64,000 nt of DNA from Chitinophaga pinensis (GTDB lineage Bacteria; Bacteroidota; Bacteroidia; Flavobacteriales_D; Crocinitomicaceae), in NCBI GenBank assembly GCA_945902745.1, contig CAMDNE010000010.1, forward strand, positions 1 to 64,000, written 5' to 3'. Both the position numbers and the translations under genes were made by a program. The notes under the pieces were generated by a model. That model saw nothing but the letters and a program-made list of their open reading frames with translations. It searched no databases and had not been told where the DNA came from. Below, piece by piece: positions 56,987 through 64,000 of the stretch (the first letter of the stretch is position 1; each line of letters opens with the position of its first letter).

Positions 56987-59900
56987 ATGAAGAACAGATT
57001 CAAGATATTACTGTTGCTCACAGCTTTGTATTGTCAAAATGCCTTTGCAACAGAGGGTGTTATTTCTCCGCCACCCGCTTGCCCTACAATTCAAACATCT
57101 GGAGTAGATGTTTCTTGCAATGGGTCAACAGATGGTCAGGCAACAGTGACAATAATTGTTCCAAGTTCCGGACCTTATACTTATACGTGGTCCCAAGGAA
57201 CTGTTCAAAGTGGTTTTATATTTTCTAGTACAATAACAAACCTTGCAGCTGGAACTTATACCGTAAACATTAAAGATGAATCCACAGGATGTGTTGTAGT
57301 CGGCGCAGTCGTTGTAGACGCACCAGACCCAATTGCAATTTCTGGAGTAGTAAATAGTGTAGGTTGTTTCGGGGCAGCTACTGGATCTGTAAACGTTAAT
57401 GTAACTGGAGGTACTCCTGGATATACTTACAACTGGGCTGGACCAACAACATCTGTCGTAGAGGATTTAGCTAATGCTTTTGCAGGGAATTATACGCTTA
57501 CAGTCACTGACTCAAAATCTTGTGTTAAAACCGCAAATTATACAATTACACAACCGATTCAAGCATTAAATTATTCTTATGTAGTTTCAAATGCTGATTG
57601 TAATGGAACCGCAACAGGTGATATTAATCTTACTTTATGGGGAGGAACGACTCCTTATTCCTATTCCTGGAGTACAGGAAGTTTAGCCCAGGATTTGTCC
57701 AACATAACGATGGGAAATTATAATGTTCTCGTTACGGATGCAAGGGCTTGTACTTTTACGACAAATATTGCTGTTTCTCAACCACCTGTACTTACAGGAA
57801 CATTAACTACCACGGATGTTAATTGTAATGGAGACGCGACAGGTTCTTTGAACTTTGCTCCATTAGGAGGAACACCTGGATATACTTACCAATGGTCAAA
57901 TTCAACTTCATTGTTTTCTGAAACTGGTCCAAATTTATTTAACGTCGTAGCTGACAATTATACTGTTGTTATAACAGATGTTAATGGTTGTACCGCAAAT
58001 GCAAACGGAACTGTTGGTCAGCCGCCTTTACTCACACTTTCAACTACAGCTATAAATGTAGATTGTTATGGAGGATCCGACGGATCAGTTGACTTAACAG
58101 TTAGTGGAGGTTCTTTTCCTTTCAATTATGCATGGACAAATTCATTAGGATCTGCAGTTTCAGGTATTCAGGATCTTACGGCAGTTCCAGCTTCGATTTA
58201 TACGGTAATTGTTATTGATGCTTTGGGATGTACAAAAACTATTTCTCAAGAAATAACACAACCTAATTCCCCAATTTTAGTTCAGGAGGAAATTACCGAT
58301 GTTCTATGTTTTGGTATGAATACTGGAGTAATTGATTTAACTGTATCAGGAGGAACGTCTCCATATTCTTTTAGTTGGTCAAATTCATTTACAACCGAGG
58401 ATTTAATAAACGTTCTTACTGGAAATTACTCATACACTGTGACAGATGCAAATGGGTGTACATTTACGAACAGTGTTTTTATTTCTCAGCCCGCTCAAGC
58501 ATTGACTGTAACTAATACAACTACAGATGTAAATTGTTTTGGTGAGTCAAATGGTGGAATTGATTTGACTGTTACTGGAGGAACTTCACCTTATTATTAT
58601 TTATGGGCAAATAGTACATATTTATTAAGCAATACTACACAGGATCTTGTAAACATTCCTTCAGAAATATACAATTTCGAAGTTGTAGATGCGAACAATT
58701 GTAATTTCACAGGTACATTAACCATAACAGAACCACCTTTACTCGAAACATCAGTGACAGGTGTAAATATTCTTTGCAATGGAGGTAACAATGGTTCAGT
58801 TGATTTGACTGTCATTGGTGGTACTCCAATTTATATATACAGTTGGAATACTGGAGATGTGACAGAAGATTTGTCAACTTTAATCGCGGGATATTATGAG
58901 GTGACTGTTACAGATGATCATGGTTGTTTTTCAACAAGTTCGATTACTCTAACTGAACCACAAGATAGTTTAGATTTTTCATTTACAGTTGAGAACGTTA
59001 AATGTAACGATGGAACAGATGGTTCAATTGAAGTTGTAATAACAGGTGGAACAACACCTTATAGTTATGCTTGGTCAAATGGCTCATCAATTTCTGAAAC
59101 CTCTTCTTTAACAGCTGGATACTATACATTTTTAATTACAGATTTTAATGGGTGTCAGATTGGAGATTCAATTTTTGTTGACCAACCAGATCCACTTACA
59201 CTAAATGAAGTAATTACCCCAGTAACGTGTTTTGGATTTTCTGATGGTATCATAGATATTACTCCATTAGGAGGGACAGCTCCTTTTGATTATACATGGT
59301 TTAACTCATCATTCGCTTTGGCAACTCAAACAGAGGATTTAATCGCCTTTCCAGCAGATATATACCAAGTAGAAATTCTGGATTCTAATGGATGTTTTTA
59401 CGAGATGTTCTTTGAAATCGTTGAACCTGAAATATTGGCGATAGATTATACTTTCACAATTATTAGTTGTCCTGGTGGATCAGATGGAACTATTTCTGTT
59501 GATATAACAGGAGGAAATCCGGCTTACACTACAACTTGGTCGAATGGTGAAATTTCTGAAGATTTGACAGGGCTTAGCGCAGGAGTTTATTCTCTTATTG
59601 TGGTTGATACAAAGAGCTGTACAGATTCAATTACGGTAGAAATTACAGAACCGGACACGATGAAAATGACTTTTGAAGTTGTTGAGATCAGTTGTATTGA
59701 TCAACACGACGGAACGGCATTGGTATTGCCAACAGGTGGAAATGGAGGATACAGTTATTTATGGTCGAATGGTGAAACGACAGCTTTAATTGAAAATTTA
59801 TATAATCAGTATTATACTGTTACAGTAACAGATATTTTAGGATGTACTACACAGGATTCTGTGTTTATTCCTAAAAATGAAATTCCTTGTGTGGATCCTG

Positions 59901-60154
59901 TAAATGCATTTTCTCCGAACTTTGACGCATATAATGACACTTGGGAGATAGACAACATGCATTTATACCCAGATGCGGAAATGCAAATTTTCAATAAATG
60001 GGGAAATCTCATTCATACCCAAACAGGTGTTTACGCTCCTTGGAATGGTTACGTAAATGATCAACCGTTACCATCAGAAACCTATTATTATATTTTGAAC
60101 TTAAACTTTGAGGAACGCAAACCTCTTGTTGGAAACATAACAATTGTAAGATAA
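56987..60154 (+). CDS. SprB-repeat adhesin with type B T9SS sorting domain (1055 residues)
   Basis: Paralogue of the preceding gene without its unique N-terminal region. A signal peptide (ILLLLTALYCQNAFA) is followed almost at once by 12 SprB repeats (about 35-960) and a type B sorting domain from about 968 (CVDPVNAFSPNFDAYNDTW, MQIFNKWGNLIH). Each repeat keeps one Cys near its start and one near its end, which could form a disulfide. It begins one base after the upstream stop and shares one base with the PorP/SprF gene. It is probably presented at the surface together with the larger adhesin. Confidence 0.93.
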   Translation: MKNRFKILLLLTALYCQNAFATEGVISPPPACPTIQTSGVDVSCNGSTDGQATVTIIVPSSGPYTYTWSQGTVQSGFIFSSTITNLAAGTYTVNIKDESTGCVVVGAVVVDAPDPIAISGVVNSVGCFGAATGSVNVNVTGGTPGYTYNWAGPTTSVVEDLANAFAGNYTLTVTDSKSCVKTANYTITQPIQALNYSYVVSNADCNGTATGDINLTLWGGTTPYSYSWSTGSLAQDLSNITMGNYNVLVTDARACTFTTNIAVSQPPVLTGTLTTTDVNCNGDATGSLNFAPLGGTPGYTYQWSNSTSLFSETGPNLFNVVADNYTVVITDVNGCTANANGTVGQPPLLTLSTTAINVDCYGGSDGSVDLTVSGGSFPFNYAWTNSLGSAVSGIQDLTAVPASIYTVIVIDALGCTKTISQEITQPNSPILVQEEITDVLCFGMNTGVIDLTVSGGTSPYSFSWSNSFTTEDLINVLTGNYSYTVTDANGCTFTNSVFISQPAQALTVTNTTTDVNCFGESNGGIDLTVTGGTSPYYYLWANSTYLLSNTTQDLVNIPSEIYNFEVVDANNCNFTGTLTITEPPLLETSVTGVNILCNGGNNGSVDLTVIGGTPIYIYSWNTGDVTEDLSTLIAGYYEVTVTDDHGCFSTSSITLTEPQDSLDFSFTVENVKCNDGTDGSIEVVITGGTTPYSYAWSNGSSISETSSLTAGYYTFLITDFNGCQIGDSIFVDQPDPLTLNEVITPVTCFGFSDGIIDITPLGGTAPFDYTWFNSSFALATQTEDLIAFPADIYQVEILDSNGCFYEMFFEIVEPEILAIDYTFTIISCPGGSDGTISVDITGGNPAYTTTWSNGEISEDLTGLSAGVYSLIVVDTKSCTDSITVEITEPDTMKMTFEVVEISCIDQHDGTALVLPTGGNGGYSYLWSNGETTALIENLYNQYYTVTVTDILGCTTQDSVFIPKNEIPCVDPVNAFSPNFDAYNDTWEIDNMHLYPDAEMQIFNKWGNLIHTQTGVYAPWNGYVNDQPLPSETYYYILNLNFEERKPLVGNITIVR

Positions 60155-61104
60155 TGAAAAAGTATATTACCATTTTAGCACTAACAATTTCAGGAGTAGC
60201 TTATACTCAGCAAATTGCTTTAAATTCTCAGTATTTGTTTAATGAAATGATTGTTAACGCTGGAGCAACAGGAGCAAAGGAATACATTCCAATACAATTT
60301 AATTTCCGTAAGCAATGGACTAGTTTTCCAGGTGCGCCGACGACTCAATTAATATCAGCTCATTCAAAAATCGCAAAGAAAATGGGTTTTGGTGGAGTTA
60401 TTTTTAATGACGTTTCTGGACCTAGTAGAAGAACTGGGATGAATATTAATATAGCATATCATTTGCAATTAGATAAGAATAATATGCATAGATTGGGGTT
60501 GGGATTGGGAATTAGTTTGACGCAACATTTAATAGATGTTACTAAGCTAACGACATACCTACCAGACGATCCATCAGTTTTGCGTGGATACAATAACCAA
60601 ATGGTTCCAGATGCGAATTTTGGCGTATTTTATCATTTCAAAGACAAAGGTTTTGCTGGGATATCTGCCTCAAATCTTGTTCAATTAGACAGAGATCTTT
60701 ATAGTTTTGAACTTCCAATATACAATACATTGAACAGAACTTATTATGTGATTGGTGGGTATCATTTTTCTTTAGGAAAGAATTTTGGAATTAAGACTAC
60801 TGCTTTATCTCAAATTATCGAAACAGGTACTTGGCAAATTGATGGGACTTTACTAGGGACATATAAGGATATTTTATGGCTAGGCGCATCATATCGCCAT
60901 ACTGACGCTGTAGCTTTCCTTATAGGCGGAAAAGCAGGGCCATTTAAATTTGGGTATTCTTATGATTATACATTATCTGACATAGGTAAGTATTCGTCAG
61001 GTTCACATGAGATTTTTCTTGAATTGCAATTGCAAAGACCTGAATCAGGATCGGCATCAACTCCATGGATGAAAAGAAATAGAATTTTTAAGCCTAGGAT
61101 TTAA
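60154..61104 (+). CDS. PorP/SprF family outer-membrane protein
   Basis: A 316-residue outer-membrane protein with a signal peptide (YITILALTISGVAYTQQ) and a beta-barrel-like body. IALNSQYLFNEMIVNAGATG, then FRKQWTSFPGAPTTQLISAH and GFGGVIFNDVSGPSRRTGMN, are the standard PorP/SprF N-terminal blocks. Proteins of this family pair with type B T9SS cargo: SprF is needed for SprB secretion, and such proteins hold the cargo at the surface. Position right after two type B cargo genes fits this job. Overlaps its neighbours by one base each. Confidence 0.95.
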   Translation: MKKYITILALTISGVAYTQQIALNSQYLFNEMIVNAGATGAKEYIPIQFNFRKQWTSFPGAPTTQLISAHSKIAKKMGFGGVIFNDVSGPSRRTGMNINIAYHLQLDKNNMHRLGLGLGISLTQHLIDVTKLTTYLPDDPSVLRGYNNQMVPDANFGVFYHFKDKGFAGISASNLVQLDRDLYSFELPIYNTLNRTYYVIGGYHFSLGKNFGIKTTALSQIIETGTWQIDGTLLGTYKDILWLGASYRHTDAVAFLIGGKAGPFKFGYSYDYTLSDIGKYSSGSHEIFLELQLQRPESGSASTPWMKRNRIFKPRI

Positions 61105-62705
61105 TGAAAAATTTTTTATTGGGATTATGTGCGTTTTGCTACTTTGGGGCATTAGGCCAAAGTATGAAAGAGGCTGAAAAATATTTTAATAACTTTGAGT
61201 ATAAGCATGCTTTTGATATTTACGACACGCTTTATGGAAAAGAATCTTTTTCTACAGAAGAATTAAAACGTTATTCGTATTCTAGTTTTGCTATTGGAGA
61301 ATTCCAAACATGTTATGAGATTTTGCCAAATCTTGTTTCTCAGAGCGACATTGAGCCATTATTCATCTACATGAAAGGTGAAGTTTGCTTTTACCTGAAT
61401 AAATATGATGAAGCAAAAGTTGCGTATGGTGAATATCAAAAACTCGATTCAGAACATGATGTTTCTATAAAAATTGAATCATGTGATCAAATTCCAATCT
61501 GGACAGCTATGGAATATTTGAAAATAGTAGGTTTAACGAACAATTCAAGTAAGGCGGATAATTCTGGAATGACTACATCTGCTGGAGCTTTTGAATTTCA
61601 TGAACAAGGCATGGATAGTATTGGTAGTGGAATTGCAATAGAATTTATCGACAATTCTGAATTGATTATAATGCGACCATACTTTAAAGACAATAGTGGT
61701 GAAATTCACCCAGTTGTAATTGATGATTTATATAAATTTGCTTCTATTGCTTCTATTGCTTTACAAGAAGTTAATGGTATGATTTTTTTATCAATTGCCG
61801 AGCCAATCTCTACTGATACCGAAAAATTACCTGCTCATCTTTATACAGGTAAATGGAATCCATCTGATTATTCGATAAGTGAAATAGCGCCTTGGCAATT
61901 TGGTGGATTTGAAGATTCATCTAGTTGCGCTCATATTGCTATAAGTGCAAATGGAACGAAAATTATTTTCACAAAAATGTATGAGGACAATTCGGATTTG
62001 TACTCATCTGACTTCGAAAATGGAACTTGGTCTAATCCAGTTGCTTTCTCAAAAATAAACACTCCGTTAAATGAAATGTATCCTGTTTTTCAGGGTGATT
62101 CCTTGTTAACTTTTTCAACTGATGGTAGACCAGGTTATGGTAATTTGGATATATTCAATTACAATCTTGCTAGTGGAGAAATTGAACATATGAAAACGCC
62201 TGTTAATGGCCCAATGGATGATTTTTATTTCAAGTATTTAAGTCTAGATTCAGCTTTATTTACTTCAAATAGGTACAACGGAAAAGGTGATGATGATTGC
62301 TATCAGATCAAGTTCAGAGAATCTAAAAAGGTGCCTGATTCGACAGATTATTTTGCTTTTGCAGATAAATGGGTGGATCAAAACATTTATTTTGATTTCG
62401 ATAAATTCGATTTGAAAAAAGATGTGAAGATCATCGATGAACTTATAGTATTCTTGAAAAAGTATCCTACCTTAAAAATCCAACTTGAGGCGCATGCTGA
62501 TAGCCGTGGTATCGATGCGTATAATGATTATCTAAGTGAAAAACGTGCCGTTACAGTAAAATCAGAATTGGTAGGAATGGGTATTGCATCAGAGCAAATT
62601 GTTATTGAAGCGAAAGGTGAATCTGCTCCTCTAGTTATATGTGAAAAATGTTCAGAAGAAATGCATGCAAGTAACCGTGTTGTAATTATTCGATTGCTTC
62701 GATGA
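61104..62705 (+). CDS. TPR/beta-propeller/OmpA-domain envelope protein
   Basis: A 533-residue protein with a signal peptide (FLLGLCAFCYFGALGQ), TPR-like helices (about 20-130; KEAEKYFNNFEYKHAFDIYD), WD40/PD40-like strands (about 150-400; SANGTKIIFTKMYEDNSDLY) and an OmpA peptidoglycan-binding domain from about 425 (IYFDFDKFDLKKDVKIIDEL, then NRVVIIRLLR). This is the layout of PorE-like proteins and of OmpA proteins encoded beside PorP/SprF genes, which link outer-membrane T9SS parts to peptidoglycan. The last gene of the run, it ends three bases before a convergent gene, with no clear terminator between. Confidence 0.92.
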   Translation: MKNFLLGLCAFCYFGALGQSMKEAEKYFNNFEYKHAFDIYDTLYGKESFSTEELKRYSYSSFAIGEFQTCYEILPNLVSQSDIEPLFIYMKGEVCFYLNKYDEAKVAYGEYQKLDSEHDVSIKIESCDQIPIWTAMEYLKIVGLTNNSSKADNSGMTTSAGAFEFHEQGMDSIGSGIAIEFIDNSELIIMRPYFKDNSGEIHPVVIDDLYKFASIASIALQEVNGMIFLSIAEPISTDTEKLPAHLYTGKWNPSDYSISEIAPWQFGGFEDSSSCAHIAISANGTKIIFTKMYEDNSDLYSSDFENGTWSNPVAFSKINTPLNEMYPVFQGDSLLTFSTDGRPGYGNLDIFNYNLASGEIEHMKTPVNGPMDDFYFKYLSLDSALFTSNRYNGKGDDDCYQIKFRESKKVPDSTDYFAFADKWVDQNIYFDFDKFDLKKDVKIIDELIVFLKKYPTLKIQLEAHADSRGIDAYNDYLSEKRAVTVKSELVGMGIASEQIVIEAKGESAPLVICEKCSEEMHASNRVVIIRLLR

Positions 62706-62708
62706 AAA

Positions 62709-63359
62709 TCAATCCACATCAGTGACCACTATATAACCTGCCGGAATTGCTGTTGAGAAAATAGTTTTCTTATCAGGAACTGAAAAAGTGAGGTTGGAAG
62801 CTTTAAAATTCATCATTACTCCGTCCTTTACGGTTTGAAATTCCATTGGTAATCCGGGAATATTAGAGTTGATAATGGATTGACCATTCAGGTCGATTTT
62901 AATGTCATTGGTGTACCAATAAATATATTCTATACTGTCGGATCTCATAATAGCTTTTTTGCATTTATAACCCAAAATAGTTTTGTGTTCATCGATCAAT
63001 TCGACAGTTAAAGTCGTGTCTGGTTTAGGAAGAGATTCATTGAATTTAGACGCTTCCATTTTAGTTGCAAATTTTCCTTTAGGAGTGGAGAACAAACTCA
63101 ATGAACGATTTATTTTCCAATCAACAATAGAGGTAATCGCATACATTTCTCCCATCTTAAAGTCAATGCGTGATTTATCGCGCATGAAATAAACTTTCAT
63201 GGAACTGTTTCTTAACATCCCAACTTGCTGTCGAACTTGAAGGCTTGTATCCATAGCATTCACATCTATAACAAATTCAAGCAACCCTTCTTTTTGTTGC
63301 GCGAAGGAATTAAACCCGATGAAGGTTAATAATATTAGTAGAGATATATGTTTAATCAT
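62709..63359 (-). CDS. Secreted protein of unknown function, GLPGLI/DUF4412-like
   Basis: 216 residues from the ATG at 63359 (MIKHISLLILLTFIGFNSFA, signal peptide); an ATG five codons earlier is possible. The mature part is beta-rich: GLLEFVIDVNAMD, MKVYFMRDKSRIDFKM, a central ILGYKCKKAIM and INSNIPGLPMEFQTVKDGVM. The GYKCKKA block and the later IPGLP resemble Bacteroidota GLPGLI or DUF4412 proteins, which have no known function. It is convergent with the OmpA gene, three bases apart. Confidence 0.8.
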   Translation of the reverse strand: MIKHISLLILLTFIGFNSFAQQKEGLLEFVIDVNAMDTSLQVRQQVGMLRNSSMKVYFMRDKSRIDFKMGEMYAITSIVDWKINRSLSLFSTPKGKFATKMEASKFNESLPKPDTTLTVELIDEHKTILGYKCKKAIMRSDSIEYIYWYTNDIKIDLNGQSIINSNIPGLPMEFQTVKDGVMMNFKASNLTFSVPDKKTIFSTAIPAGYIVVTDVD

Positions 63360-63518
63360 ATGTAAATATAGCAAAAGTCGACAGTATAATTAAATTGGTG
63401 TTTTCAAAACGTATTTTTTCAGTGTTATGAACTGTGATGCCCTGATGATAATAACTTCAACTTTAATTGTCAACGAATTTCTATATAAATACTACCTTTA
63501 CTTTTTCAAAATCAAAGC

Positions 63519-64000
63519 ATGTCAGATCTTTTATCAAAATTAGAAGCAATTCATTACCGTTTTATTGAAGTTGGAACAAAAATAGTCGATCCAGATATTA
63601 TTTCTGACATGGACCGATATGTGAAGTTGACAAAAGAGTATAAGGATCTTGAAGAATTAGATAATGTCTATAAAGAATACAAAAATCTAATTGGAAATCT
63701 AAAAAGTTCGAGAGAATTATTAGAAATTGAAACCGATCTTGAAATGCGAGAAATGGCAAAGATGGAAATCGATGAGTTGGATCAAAAAATTCCTCTTATA
63801 GAAGAGGAGATCAAAATGATGCTGATTCCAAAAGATCCAGAAGACGATAAAAATGCCATTATGGAGATTCGCTCTGGAACAGGTGGTGATGAGGCATGCA
63901 TTTTTGTGGAAGATATCTTTCGGATGTATACTATGTTTTTCAAGGAAATGGGTTGGCAGTATGATATTCTCAATTCATCACCAGGAACAGTAAAAGGATA
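63519..64000 (+). CDS. prfA: Peptide chain release factor 1, 5' part
   Basis: The first 160 codons, cut by the window end. It recognises UAA and UAG stop codons and releases the peptide. MSDLLSKLEAIHYRFIEVGT begins the helical domain 1, and AIMEIRSGTGGDEACIFVED near 110-129 is the conserved start of domain 2 shared by RF1 and RF2. The anticodon-like tripeptide and GGQ are beyond the edge. I prefer RF1 because of the short N-terminal domain and the unbroken frame, with no RF2-type programmed frameshift. Confidence 0.92.
   Translation, partial: MSDLLSKLEAIHYRFIEVGTKIVDPDIISDMDRYVKLTKEYKDLEELDNVYKEYKNLIGNLKSSRELLEIETDLEMREMAKMEIDELDQKIPLIEEEIKMMLIPKDPEDDKNAIMEIRSGTGGDEACIFVEDIFRMYTMFFKEMGWQYDILNSSPGTVKG

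Overview
The window reads as a chromosomal segment of an AT-rich Bacteroidota bacterium, most likely a Flavobacteriales member of the Fluviicola/Crocinitomicaceae type (taxon inferred). The support is type IX secretion (T9SS) C-terminal sorting domains, SprB repeats, a PorP/SprF protein, promoters of the form TTG-N18..20-TAnnTTTG, weak ribosome binding sites, and a division/cell-wall cluster without ddl or murF. I found no tRNA, rRNA, CRISPR array, prophage or insertion sequence.

Layout. 1-3883 (minus): a short operon of two small secreted proteins and a very large Ig-like repeat protein that runs off the left edge. Its signal peptide is out of frame with its body because of one extra base in an A6/T6 run. 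4012-8415 (minus): serS, a coiled-coil lipoprotein, a TPR protein and a lipoprotein MsrA. 8565-10195 (minus): rplU-rpmA, with a good promoter and terminator, and a DMT-family transporter. 10300-26783 (plus): a complete, tightly packed dcw cluster, mraZ-rsmH-ftsL-ftsI-murE-mraY-murD-(unknown)-ftsW-murG-murC-ftsQ-ftsA-ftsZ-yqeY, with candidate MraZ operators on both sides of its promoter. It makes and exports lipid II and builds the divisome. The MurE DNPR motif points to meso-DAP peptidoglycan. 26790-31073: a small secreted protein, a methyltransferase, a family 2 glycosyltransferase and a YfhO-like membrane protein, possibly a lipid-linked glycan module.

31074-44115: housekeeping and accessory genes, namely thyA, a CapA-like protein, folA, topB, a small OmpA protein, an MHS-type transporter with a small membrane partner, a YESQAD repeat protein, an ABC exporter, miaE, an SRPBCC protein, a J-KTSC fusion and purM. 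Short dispersed repeats in this part have entered genes: one supplies the start codon of the CapA-like gene, and another sits in frame inside topB.

44249-62705: a surface-protein region. A 2462-residue T9SS cargo (minus) carries 13 Ig-like repeats and a seven-blade RCC1 propeller that appears nested inside an Ig-like domain. Divergent from it is a five-gene operon: a small secreted protein, two giant proteins each with 12 SprB repeats and a type B sorting domain, a PorP/SprF protein and a TPR/propeller/OmpA protein. This looks like a complete cassette for secreting two adhesins through the T9SS and anchoring them at the cell surface. The window ends with a secreted protein of unknown function (minus) and the 5' part of prfA.
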